Shown in pieces: positions 1 to 7,010 of a DNA stretch of 64,000 bases. Made by a program: the position numbers and the translations under genes. How positions within the stretch are numbered: position 1 is the first letter of the stretch; each line of letters starts with the position of its first letter. The notes under the pieces are model-generated. The model saw only the letters and a list, made by a program, of their open reading frames with translations, searched no databases and was not told the DNA's origin. Source of the stretch: Chlorobiota bacterium (GTDB lineage: Bacteria; Bacteroidota; Ignavibacteria; OLB7); the NCBI GenBank assembly GCA_016700335.1, contig CP065014.1, positions 186,001-250,000 on the forward strand, in the 5' to 3' direction.

Positions 1-4
1 ATAA

Positions 5-1339
5 ATGAAATACAACTTAATTTTTCTATTGCTAATAATAGCAAATAATTTGTTTGCTCAAAAAGGAGACTGGGTACATTCTAACAGCTTTAAATATTTA
101 TATTTTACAAGCCTGTCTGTTGCTGATTCATTAAATGCAATGGCAACTGCAGATGGAGATGGTGGAACAATTATAAAAACAGAAGATGGTGGAAAAAGTT
201 GGAAAATTGTATTTAAAGGTACTGTACAAATTAGTAATGGTTTTTCAAATAGAGTAAGAAGTATTTCATATCCAACAAAAAATTTTGCAATAGCACAGTT
301 TGATAATTTTAATTTAGCTAAAACAACTGATGGTGGAAATTCTTGGAGTGTAAATAAGTTTACAAACATGACTGCACCATCATCAATATTTGGTTGGCAA
401 GGTTTAATTTCAATGGTAGATGAAAAATATGGTTATTTAAGTACAGCTTATACTGGACCTGATAGAATTTTTAAAACAGAAAATGGAGGTAATAGTTGGA
501 AAGATTTAATTTGTAATTTTCCTACCGATTGGGTGAATTGTTCTATTGAAAACATGATATGTTTAAGTAAAAATAAAATTGTTTGTATTGCAACTTCCAA
601 TAAACTTATAAAATATGGGGTTGTATCTTCCATAGATGGAGGATTAAATTGGACATTAAATTCAGATTCATTGTTTGATTCAACTATAACATTACAAGAG
701 TTTTCATTTATTGATGAACAAAATGGATTTTTAGTAGGTTACAAGAGTGATTCAATAAAAAAAACTAAATTCCCATTATTATATAAAACAAAAGATGGCG
801 GAATTAATTGGGAAGAAGTAAAAAGGGATAAAAGATTGTTATTGTTAAGAGGAGGAATATCCAGAATTTCATTTAAAGACACATTAAACGGAATAATAAG
901 TGGAACAGGTGAAATATTGAACACTACAGATGGTGGGCATACATGGAATAGTGAATATTCAACATTGAACGATGGGGGTGACTCTTACTTTGTTTCAAGG
1001 ATAAAAGGGAATCTTGGAATAGCAATAGCTACTGATGTAACTACATTATATTACCAGCCAAGAATAACAGAAGTAAAAGCAGAAAAGAAAAAAGAAGAAT
1101 TGATTTTATATCCAAACCCAACAAGTACATCAGTAAAAGTAAGATTACAACCAGGAGAAGAAGAGCTAACAATTCGAGATGTATTAGGGAAAGAAATAAA
1201 GAGTTATAAGGGAATAGGAACAATAACAGGAACAGAAGAATATGAGATAGATGTAACAGAAATAAAGGGAGGAATATATTTCATAACAATAAAATCAAAG
1301 GGAGGAATAAGAGTGGAGAAGATTGAGGTGGTTCATTAA
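5..1339 (+). CDS. Secreted YCF48/BNR-like beta-propeller protein with T9SS sorting domain
   Basis: Predicted surface or secreted protein of 444 aa. Residues 1-19 form a signal peptide ending in LFAQ. The body carries repeated DGGxxW-type motifs (DGGKSW near 61, DGGNSW near 109, NGGNSW near 160, and later SIDGGLNW, KTKDGGINW, TTDGGHTW), as in YCF48/sialidase-like beta-propellers. Residues 354-444 are a type A T9SS C-terminal domain beginning at the LYPNPTST motif. This domain is nearly identical, in DNA as well as protein, to those of the genes ending at 3795, 6633 and 9443, while the body closely resembles only the 2449-3795 protein. The gene starts 4 nt inside the window, so any partner gene upstream is not visible. 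It ends in a strong terminator at 1360. No enzymatic residues are recognisable; ligand and role are unknown. Confidence 0.8.
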   Translation: MKYNLIFLLLIIANNLFAQKGDWVHSNSFKYLYFTSLSVADSLNAMATADGDGGTIIKTEDGGKSWKIVFKGTVQISNGFSNRVRSISYPTKNFAIAQFDNFNLAKTTDGGNSWSVNKFTNMTAPSSIFGWQGLISMVDEKYGYLSTAYTGPDRIFKTENGGNSWKDLICNFPTDWVNCSIENMICLSKNKIVCIATSNKLIKYGVVSSIDGGLNWTLNSDSLFDSTITLQEFSFIDEQNGFLVGYKSDSIKKTKFPLLYKTKDGGINWEEVKRDKRLLLLRGGISRISFKDTLNGIISGTGEILNTTDGGHTWNSEYSTLNDGGDSYFVSRIKGNLGIAIATDVTTLYYQPRITEVKAEKKKEELILYPNPTSTSVKVRLQPGEEELTIRDVLGKEIKSYKGIGTITGTEEYEIDVTEIKGGIYFITIKSKGGIRVEKIEVVH

Positions 1340-1359
1340 AGCAAGATAAAAAAAAGTAC

Positions 1360-1398
1360 AATCCCCTTAATAACAAAAAGTTGTTGAGGGGATTTTAT
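1360..1398 (+). terminator. Rho-independent terminator
   Basis: A 15-bp stem (AATCCCCTTAATAAC pairing with GTTGTTGAGGGGATT, two G-U pairs), an AAAAA loop and then TTTTAT. It lies 20 nt after the T9SS gene stop. The same structure follows the other three members of the family. Confidence 0.85.
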
Positions 1399-1425
1399 AA
1401 AAAATAAAAGAAGTAAAAAATAATA

Positions 1426-1455
1426 TTGCCAAACCAAAACAAATAATTAGATTTG
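1426..1455 (+). promoter_or_regulatory. Bacteroidetes-type promoter, cassette 1
   Basis: TTG at 1426-1428, a 19-bp spacer, and TAGATTTG at 1448-1455 match the Bacteroidetes primary-sigma pattern TTG-N19-TAnnTTTG. The predicted start near 1461 would leave about 100 nt of 5' UTR before the ATG at 1561. The element is conserved with the same spacing in the other two spacers. Confidence 0.6.
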
Positions 1456-1560
1456 ATAAATCCAAAAGAAGAAAAATAGTTAGAACCCCTGTTAATAAAT
1501 AACACTCGTTTTAACAAAAAAAAATAACTGTTTTTTTAACCACAAATTCCAACAAACAAA

Positions 1561-1668
1561 ATGGAACAAAACAAAGCTCTAGAAGTGGCTCAAACCAAAA
1601 GCCTCAGACCTCAGACCTCAGACCTCAGACCTCAGACCTCAGACCTCAGACCGCAAAATAACTACTAA
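1561..1668 (+). CDS. Leader ORF entering the heptamer tract, locus 1 (OFF register)
   Basis: The ATG at 1561 opens a frame starting MEQNKALEVAQTKSLR. It then reads the 7-bp tract as the 7-residue repeat PQTSDLR and stops at TAA 1666 after 35 codons. The first 16 residues are the same at all three loci. The ATG is 124 nt (1 mod 3) from the TTG at 1685. Losing one 7-bp unit would join this leader in frame to the downstream signal peptide. I infer it is the true 5' end of the downstream gene, shifted out of frame by the tract. Confidence 0.5.
   Translation: MEQNKALEVAQTKSLRPQTSDLRPQTSDLRPQNNY
1602..1650 (+). repeat. Heptanucleotide tandem repeat, 7 perfect CCTCAGA units
   Basis: Seven uninterrupted copies of CCTCAGA, followed by a degenerate CCGCAAA. 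Because 7 is not a multiple of 3, each unit gained or lost changes the downstream reading frame. The sequence is open in the downstream gene's frame throughout the tract. That frame is closed upstream by the TAG at 1580-1582 and has no ATG or GTG between there and the gene. Confidence 0.9.
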
Positions 1669-1684
1669 AATACTTTGTATTATT

Positions 1685-2446
1685 TTGGGAGTAATTTTTA
1701 CATTTTTCAGTACCAATTTATTATTAGCACAGGATCCAATTATAAGTCCACCACCTTGCATAGGTAATGAATGCACAGATTTGGTATGGCATTATGATTC
1801 TATGACTGTTTTTCCAGGAAATATAAACCAAAACATAGATTCTAATTGCTCAGTAAGATTATACTACAAAGAAGCTTATGGTTGTGGTAAATGTTATATT
1901 TATATTACTGCTTATAAATTACGATTTTGTCCAACAATTACTGTCAGTAAAAGCATAATTATTAATTATTCGATAGCTTGTTATTTATTACAAGCTAATC
2001 AAATAACAAATGGGTTGAAATGTGTTCCAACAATTACTAATCCATGTGTAAATAATATAAGAATATTTAGTGGTTCATGTAAACAAGAATTTAATTATTA
2101 CAATACTCCAGGGCATGATCCAAACGGGAATTCAGTTGCATTTGTCACAGATTATAACCCATGGAACTTAGTTGGACCAACACCTAATTTAATACCAATT
2201 TTACCTGGTGAAAAAGTTTATATAAACTGTTCACCAACCTGCTGTAAAGCTACTTTTAATTTTTGTGCATTTTGGAACCAAGAACAAACTAAAGTTATTT
2301 ACACTATTTCTCCTATTTTAGATCAACAAACTCTTCCAGATTGTAGTAATAGTATTCCAAATAATACCTTAGTTACAAATCCATGTGTACCAGATTGTTG
2401 GTTTTCTGATTCTAGTTTTACTTTCAAATCCCCTTATTATAATTAA
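1685..2446 (+). CDS. Cysteine-rich secreted protein, partner of the downstream T9SS protein
   Basis: The 253-aa frame begins at a TTG. However, the open frame continues upstream through RKITTKILCIILGVIF, which with FFSTNLLLAQ forms a complete signal peptide with a basic n-region. The TTG form lacks that charged region, so the annotated start is probably not native. The mature part has many cysteines, including GCGKC, PTCC and NPCVPDC. Cysteine spacing near the C-terminus (CC, then Cys-rich PCxxxC) matches the 4189 protein, so the two are distant homologues. No known family is recognised. It ends 2 nt before the ATG of the T9SS gene at 2449, suggesting coupled translation. Confidence 0.65.
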   Translation: MGVIFTFFSTNLLLAQDPIISPPPCIGNECTDLVWHYDSMTVFPGNINQNIDSNCSVRLYYKEAYGCGKCYIYITAYKLRFCPTITVSKSIIINYSIACYLLQANQITNGLKCVPTITNPCVNNIRIFSGSCKQEFNYYNTPGHDPNGNSVAFVTDYNPWNLVGPTPNLIPILPGEKVYINCSPTCCKATFNFCAFWNQEQTKVIYTISPILDQQTLPDCSNSIPNNTLVTNPCVPDCWFSDSSFTFKSPYYN

Positions 2447-2448
2447 TT

Positions 2449-3795
2449 ATGAATATCAAATTAAATATAGTTATTCTCATTCTAATAACAATATTCTTAG
2501 GAAAATTAATTGCCCAAAGTGGAGAATGGGTTATAGGCAAAAGTCTAACAAATATTCGGCTATCAGATATTTCTTCATCTGATTCTTTAAACAAAATGAT
2601 AGTTGCTTATGGTAAAGATAATGGATATGTAAGTATTTTTAAATCTGAGGATGGTGGTCATTTTTGGAAAGTTGTTTATACTGATTCAAGTACTGGTAGG
2701 CACTTATATTCAAAAAGCATTTCATATCCAAAAAAGAATTTTTCAATTGCACAATATGATAGTGGGTACGTTGTCAGAACAATAGATGGAGGTAAAACTT
2801 GGGCTAAATATAAGTTTGCAAAATTAAATTCAGGTTTTTCACAAGCAGGTTGGCAGGGAAAAATATCAATGATTGATGAGAAATATGGGTATTTATGTAC
2901 TTCAAATACTGGTCCAGACAGAATATTTAAGACTTCAGATGGAGGATTAAAATGGATAGAAATAAATAACAGATTTTTAGGCGGTTGGAATGATTGTTTA
3001 ATAAGTGAATTAATTTGTTTAAGTAAAAATAGATTAATTTGCACATTAGTATCTTGGACTCTTAATAAAGAAGGAATTGCAACTTCTATTGATGGTGGTG
3101 AAAATTGGAATATAATTACAAATCCACTTATAGATGTTAAAACAACTTTATGTAATTTTTCATTTAGTGATAGTTTAAATGGATTTTTATCAGGGTTTAA
3201 TTCTGATTCTATAACTAATTTACAAATCCCAATTTTATTCAAAACAAAAGATGGAGGTTTGAATTGGGAAATTGTAAACCGCGAAATTAGATCAATTTTA
3301 AAAAGAGGTGGATATCCATTTATTTCTTTTAAAGATTCATTAAATGGTTTGATGGGAGGGCTTTCGGAGATATTAAAAACTACTGATGGAGGAAAAATAT
3401 GGGTATCAGATTATTATAATAAAAACTTTGCAAATGAATCTTTTATTGTATCATGTTTTATTGGTGAATTAGGATTTGCTATTACATCTAGTGGTACCCC
3501 ATTTTTTTACCAGCCAAGAATAACAGAAGTAAAAGCAGAAAAGAAAAAAGGAGAATTGATTTTATATCCAAACCCAACAAGTACAACAGTAAAAGTAAAA
3601 TTACAACCAGGAGAAGAAGAGCTAACAATTCGAGATGTATTAGGGAAAGAAATAAAGAGTTATAAGGGAATAGGAACAATAACAAGAACAGAAGAATATG
3701 AGATAGATGTAACAGAAATAAAGGGAGGAATATATTTCATAACAATAAAATCAAAGGGAGGAATAAGAGTGAAGAAGATTGAGGTGGTTCATTAA
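2449..3795 (+). CDS. Secreted YCF48/BNR-like beta-propeller protein with T9SS sorting domain
   Basis: A 448-aa paralogue of the first gene: signal peptide to about residue 22 (LIAQ), the same DGGxxW propeller motifs, and blocks such as YPKKNFSIAQ and TGPDRIFKT also found in gene 1. Its last 91 residues are the shared type A T9SS sorting domain with the LYPNPTST motif. It lies 2 nt after the cysteine-rich gene and is very likely cotranscribed with it. It ends in the family terminator at 3816. Sorting by T9SS implies export through the outer membrane and surface attachment or release. The actual ligand is unknown. Confidence 0.8.
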   Translation: MNIKLNIVILILITIFLGKLIAQSGEWVIGKSLTNIRLSDISSSDSLNKMIVAYGKDNGYVSIFKSEDGGHFWKVVYTDSSTGRHLYSKSISYPKKNFSIAQYDSGYVVRTIDGGKTWAKYKFAKLNSGFSQAGWQGKISMIDEKYGYLCTSNTGPDRIFKTSDGGLKWIEINNRFLGGWNDCLISELICLSKNRLICTLVSWTLNKEGIATSIDGGENWNIITNPLIDVKTTLCNFSFSDSLNGFLSGFNSDSITNLQIPILFKTKDGGLNWEIVNREIRSILKRGGYPFISFKDSLNGLMGGLSEILKTTDGGKIWVSDYYNKNFANESFIVSCFIGELGFAITSSGTPFFYQPRITEVKAEKKKGELILYPNPTSTTVKVKLQPGEEELTIRDVLGKEIKSYKGIGTITRTEEYEIDVTEIKGGIYFITIKSKGGIRVKKIEVVH

Positions 3796-3815
3796 AGCAA
3801 GATAAAAAAAAGTAC

Positions 3816-3854
3816 AATCCCCTTAATAACAAAAAGTTGTTGAGGGGATTTTAT
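3816..3854 (+). terminator. Rho-independent terminator
   Basis: Same 15-bp stem, AAAAA loop and TTTTAT tail as at 1360. It lies 20 nt after the stop of the T9SS gene. Confidence 0.85.
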
Positions 3855-3881
3855 AAAAAATAAAAGCAGTAAAAAATAATA

Positions 3882-3911
3882 TTGCCAAACCAAAACAAAT
3901 AATTAGATTTG
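3882..3911 (+). promoter_or_regulatory. Bacteroidetes-type promoter, cassette 2
   Basis: TTG 3882-3884, 19-bp spacer, TAGATTTG 3904-3911. Placement relative to the terminator and to the ATG at 4017 is as in cassette 1. Confidence 0.6.
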
Positions 3912-4016
3912 ATAAATCCAAAACGAAAAAAATAGTTAGAACCCCTGTTAATAAATAACACTCGTTTTAACAAAAAAAAATAACTGTTTTTTTAACCACA
4001 AATTCCAACAAACAAA

Positions 4017-4196
4017 ATGGAACAAAACAAAGCTCTAGAAGTGGCTCAAACCAAAAGCCTCAGACCTCAGACCTCAGACCTCAGACCTCAGACCTCAGAC
4101 CTCAGACCTCAGACCTCAGACCTCAGACCTCAGACAAATAAAATTATTAAAAATTTTAATATTAAGTCTATTAATAGTTTTTATTTTCTTGGGTAA
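4017..4196 (+). CDS. Leader ORF entering the heptamer tract, locus 2 (OFF register)
   Basis: ATG at 4017 with the same first 16 residues as locus 1, then PQTSDLR repeats, then out-of-frame codons to TAA at 4194 (59 aa). It is 172 nt (1 mod 3) from the downstream frame. Unit counts of 7, 10 or 13 would fuse the two frames; the tract has 11. Confidence 0.5.
   Translation: MEQNKALEVAQTKSLRPQTSDLRPQTSDLRPQTSDLRPQTNKIIKNFNIKSINSFYFLG
4058..4134 (+). repeat. Heptanucleotide tandem repeat, 11 perfect CCTCAGA units
   Basis: Eleven uninterrupted 7-bp units, the longest of the three tracts. It directly precedes the codons for a hydrophobic export segment (QIKLLKILILSLLIVFIFLG), which is in the frame of the downstream gene. 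Confidence 0.9.
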
Positions 4197-5088
4197 TACT
4201 ATCAAAACATTTCCGTACAACCAACAAAAAAAATTTCATGATGGATATGAAACATTTAGATTAGATTCACATCCTTGTGAGGGAGAAGTTAACTTACCCC
4301 CATTAAATCCTTTTCAAGTAGTACCAGTTCCATGTTATCCTACAACTAATTGTCAAGTAGAAACAAAGAGAGATACAATTTGGGTTAATCAGAACCCACC
4401 TGGTCCAGCATCTTCTCCACCAGATAGCAATGATTGTAGAGTTTTTGTTGATTACGAATTGAGGATATGTGGAACAAATGTTTTCATAGATATTAAAAGA
4501 ATAATTATCTGCAATGAATGTTTGTATTTAGGGGATACTCTAGCAAATGATACTAACTTATTCTATAAATATATGAAACTTAGAGATTTTTTATTTTTTA
4601 GAATTGCAATTAATTGGTATTATTCTCAGAATAGTGGAGCAGACATTAAAGTTATAAATAACGTTCAAAAGGTTTGTATGATGATTGGTATATATAAAAC
4701 CTTACCAATTTATAATCCAGATCCAAAAGTAAATCCAAATAATCCACCAGTAGTAGTATCACAGCCAAGTTGGACTATCGACTACAAACCATGTGGGTTA
4801 GCTTGTTGTATAAAATATATAGAATATCCATTTAACACTAATAGTTATAGAAATTTGCCTGTAGCTGACAGTACAGCACAAATAAATTGTAGTGGTACTA
4901 ACCCTCTAGTTTTCCCAATAGGTGCTAAAGTATTACCTTGTAGGGATTGGTGTGAAAATGCTGAGTTATTAAATATAGAAAATGATATTAAAAAATTCAG
5001 TAATGTTGTTAACACAAATAAATCAGTAAAAATTATTAAAAATAAAATTATTGATAACAAAAAAAGTGTAAATGTCAATAATCATTAG
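4189..5088 (+). CDS. Cysteine-rich secreted protein, partner of the downstream T9SS protein (intact copy)
   Basis: A 299-aa frame from a TTG. That start would remove the whole hydrophobic export segment, which is encoded immediately upstream in the same frame after the heptamer tract, so translation from further upstream is inferred. The mature part is proline- and cysteine-rich (VPCYP, CQVET, LRICG, IIICNEC, GLACC, PCRDWC). It ends in a lysine/asparagine-rich tail. It resembles the 1685-2446 protein in cysteine layout and in the CC and C-terminal PCxxxC motifs. No known domain is recognised. It lies 72 nt before the T9SS gene at 5161, separated by a 10-bp hairpin. Confidence 0.65.
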   Translation: MGNTIKTFPYNQQKKFHDGYETFRLDSHPCEGEVNLPPLNPFQVVPVPCYPTTNCQVETKRDTIWVNQNPPGPASSPPDSNDCRVFVDYELRICGTNVFIDIKRIIICNECLYLGDTLANDTNLFYKYMKLRDFLFFRIAINWYYSQNSGADIKVINNVQKVCMMIGIYKTLPIYNPDPKVNPNNPPVVVSQPSWTIDYKPCGLACCIKYIEYPFNTNSYRNLPVADSTAQINCSGTNPLVFPIGAKVLPCRDWCENAELLNIENDIKKFSNVVNTNKSVKIIKNKIIDNKKSVNVNNH

Positions 5089-5106
5089 TATAATAAACTT
5101 TACATT

Positions 5107-5135
5107 TAGGGTAAAGGAAATAATTCTTTACCCTA
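5107..5135 (+). promoter_or_regulatory. Intercistronic hairpin
   Basis: A perfect 10-bp stem (TAGGGTAAAG and CTTTACCCTA) around a 9-nt loop. No U-tract follows, so it is more likely an attenuator, a processing site or an mRNA-stability element than a full terminator. The same hairpin is at 7917-7945. Confidence 0.5.
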
Positions 5136-5160
5136 TAAATTATTAACTTATCAAAAATTT

Positions 5161-6633
5161 ATGAAATTAATTATAATATTTTTACTTTCAAGTCCAGCTA
5201 TTTTGATATCTCAAAGATTAGAATGGGAGAAGAGATTTTCGTTAGGCGAAGTAAGTGGTAATTCCACAGTATTTATTCAGACAAAAGATAAAGGATATTT
5301 AATAGCAGGAGCAAAACAAAATTACGATGATAAAACTCAACTTTACACTTATGATGGTGTAGTAATTAAAACAAATGAAAATGGTGACCAATTATGGAGG
5401 AAAGAATTTCTTGATACTTGGATTGGAAAATATGAATTAGAAATGACCCCAATAATTTTAACTGAAAAGAATTTTGGATATCAAATATTAGGTAATTTTA
5501 GTCTTTCATATAATTTTTTTTATTTAGTAAATATTGATTATAATGGTGTGAAAATAAGTGAGTTATTAGATACTTCAATTTCAAGAAAAACACTCAGAGT
5601 AGGTATATATCATCCAATAACAAAATTTAAAAATGGTTTTATAGATGCAAGTAACTTTAATTTTGGTATCAATTATGATACAAGTGTAATAAAACTAACA
5701 ATTGCAGATAGTAATGGAATAATTGAAGATGAGATGTTTTATTTAAACAATTTGATATATACATATTTTCCAGTTGTAATATCAATAACAAAAGAGAATG
5801 GATTTATAATAGGTTCTATTCGAGGTATTAAAGGAAGTTTTTTTAATAATGGATTTAATGTGATTTCGATTTCATCGGATTATAAAGAAAAATGGAATAT
5901 AACTTTAGGAATAGATACAGAGTACGCAGTTCGAGGAATAATCGAAACAAAAGAAAAAGAATTATTTGTATTCGCAGGAGTAGAAAGATCTCTTATATCA
6001 AATAAAAAAGATATAGCAATGTTATATAAATTATCTGAAAAAGGAAAATTGTTATGGCAGAAAGATATATCGATATTAGATGCAAAAGAGACAAATATTT
6101 CAGAAGTCAAAGAAACAAAGGATGGAAGATTTATTGTTGCTGGAGAAGTAGTAAAAATGATAGATTCAACAAGTAGTACTCGACATTTTTACGTTACTAG
6201 TTTTGATAAAAATGGTAATAGACTTTGGCAACAAGATTTCCCAAAAATGATTAATAATAAAATTACAGATTGTTTAATAGATGAATTAGGAAATATAATA
6301 ATATATGGTAGAGATGGTTTGAATTTATACCTAGCTAAATTATCGGATCCGATATCAGAAGTAAGAAATAAAGCAGAAAAGAAAAAAGGAGAATTGATTT
6401 TATATCCAAACCCAACAAGTACAACAGTAAAAGTAAAATTGCAACCAGGAGAAGAAGAGCTAACAATTCGAGATGTATTAGGGAAAGAAATAAAGAGTTA
6501 TAAGGGAATAGGAACAATAACAGGAACAGAAGAATATGAGATAGATGTAACAGAAATAAAGGGAGGAATATATTTCATAACAATAAAATCAAAGGGAGGA
6601 ATAAGAGTGGAGAAGATTGAGGTGGTTCATTAA
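5161..6633 (+). CDS. Secreted repeat protein with T9SS sorting domain
   Basis: 490 aa with a signal peptide (to about residue 18, AILISQ). The body is a repeated pattern of the form TKDKGYLIAG ... VIKTNENGDQLWRKEF and KETKDGRFIVAGEV ... SFDKNGNRLWQQDF. This is typical of Bacteroidetes beta-propeller proteins that alternate GG/AG strands with an NGxxLWxxxF strand. The last ~85 residues are the shared type A T9SS domain (LYPNPTST). The body is unrelated at sequence level to the 444/448-aa propellers, although the sorting domain is almost identical. The 7971-9443 gene is a near-identical copy. Confidence 0.8.
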   Translation: MKLIIIFLLSSPAILISQRLEWEKRFSLGEVSGNSTVFIQTKDKGYLIAGAKQNYDDKTQLYTYDGVVIKTNENGDQLWRKEFLDTWIGKYELEMTPIILTEKNFGYQILGNFSLSYNFFYLVNIDYNGVKISELLDTSISRKTLRVGIYHPITKFKNGFIDASNFNFGINYDTSVIKLTIADSNGIIEDEMFYLNNLIYTYFPVVISITKENGFIIGSIRGIKGSFFNNGFNVISISSDYKEKWNITLGIDTEYAVRGIIETKEKELFVFAGVERSLISNKKDIAMLYKLSEKGKLLWQKDISILDAKETNISEVKETKDGRFIVAGEVVKMIDSTSSTRHFYVTSFDKNGNRLWQQDFPKMINNKITDCLIDELGNIIIYGRDGLNLYLAKLSDPISEVRNKAEKKKGELILYPNPTSTTVKVKLQPGEEELTIRDVLGKEIKSYKGIGTITGTEEYEIDVTEIKGGIYFITIKSKGGIRVEKIEVVH

Positions 6634-6652
6634 ATCTTGGGAAAAAAAGTAC

Positions 6653-6691
6653 AATCCCCTTAATAACAAAAAGTTGTTGAGGGGATTTTAT
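6653..6691 (+). terminator. Rho-independent terminator
   Basis: Same 15-bp stem and AAAAA loop as at 1360, followed by TTTTAT. Confidence 0.85.
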
Positions 6692-6718
6692 AAAAAATAA
6701 AAGCAGTAAAAAATAATA

Positions 6719-6748
6719 TTGCCAAACCAAAACAAATAATTAGATTTG
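6719..6748 (+). promoter_or_regulatory. Bacteroidetes-type promoter, cassette 3
   Basis: TTG 6719-6721, 19-bp spacer, TAGATTTG 6741-6748. Same layout as cassettes 1 and 2. Confidence 0.6.
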
Positions 6749-6851
6749 ATAAATCCAAAAGAAGAAAAATAGTTAGAACCCCTGTTAATAAATAACACTC
6801 GTTTTAACAAAAAAAATAACTGTTTTTTAACCACAAATTCCAACAAACAAA

Positions 6852-7010
6852 ATGGAACAAAACAAAGCTCTAGAAGTGGCTCAAACCAAAAGCCTCAGAC
6901 CTCAGACCTCAGACCTCAGACCTCAGACCTCAGACCTCAGACCTCAGACAAATAAAATTATTAAAAATTTTAATATTAAGTCTATTAATAGTTTTTATTT
7001 TCTTGGGTAA
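6852..7010 (+). CDS. Leader ORF entering the heptamer tract, locus 3 (OFF register)
   Basis: ATG at 6852, same first 16 residues as loci 1 and 2, then PQTSDLR repeats, stopping at TAA 7008 (52 aa). It is 151 nt (1 mod 3) from the downstream frame. Seven or ten units would fuse the frames; eight are present. Confidence 0.5.
   Translation: MEQNKALEVAQTKSLRPQTSDLRPQTSDLRPQTNKIIKNFNIKSINSFYFLG
6893..6948 (+). repeat. Heptanucleotide tandem repeat, 8 perfect CCTCAGA units
   Basis: Eight uninterrupted units, three fewer than the otherwise near-identical locus 2. This is direct evidence that tract length changes on the time scale of this duplication. Confidence 0.9.

Larger units (their letters stand above)
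1052..1650 (+). repeat. Constant segment copy 1: sorting-domain codons, terminator, promoter, leader, heptamer tract
   Basis: About 600 bp that recurs almost unchanged at 3508-4134 and 6370-6948, and in truncated form at 9180-9497. In order it holds the last 288 bp of the T9SS gene, a hairpin terminator, a promoter, a leader, an ATG at 1561 and the CCTCAGA tract. Sequence on both sides differs more between copies than the segment itself does. This implies recent duplication or gene conversion. Confidence 0.8.
3508..4134 (+). repeat. Constant segment copy 2
   Basis: Second full copy of the constant segment, at an exact offset of 2456 bp from copy 1 across the sorting-domain codons. Only scattered substitutions separate it from copy 1 before the heptamer tract, for example near the AAAGCAGT/AAAGAAGT position after the terminator. 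Confidence 0.8.
3796..6633 (+). repeat. Tandem duplication, unit A (spacer plus gene pair)
   Basis: This interval and 6634-9443 are near-identical tandem copies of about 2.8 kb. They differ by the heptamer count (11 versus 8), one G, one 3-bp codon and a small number of substitutions. Exact breakpoints cannot be set because both ends lie in the shared constant segment. No transposase or terminal inverted repeat is present. Confidence 0.85.
6370..6948 (+). repeat. Constant segment copy 3
   Basis: Third full copy of the sorting-domain/terminator/promoter/leader/heptamer segment. It diverges from copy 2 just after the stop codon, where AATCTTGGG replaces AGCAAGAT before the terminator. Homology then resumes. 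Confidence 0.8.

Noticed and set aside
2385..2582. 65-codon plus-strand ORF bridging the cysteine-rich and T9SS genes
   Set aside because: Out-of-frame shadow across two better-supported genes, with no recognisable features.
1602..6948. CCTCAGA arrays as CRISPR or satellite DNA
   Set aside because: Units are 7 bp, contiguous, without spacers, and sit inside a reading frame after a promoter and ATG. A coding tandem repeat fits better.
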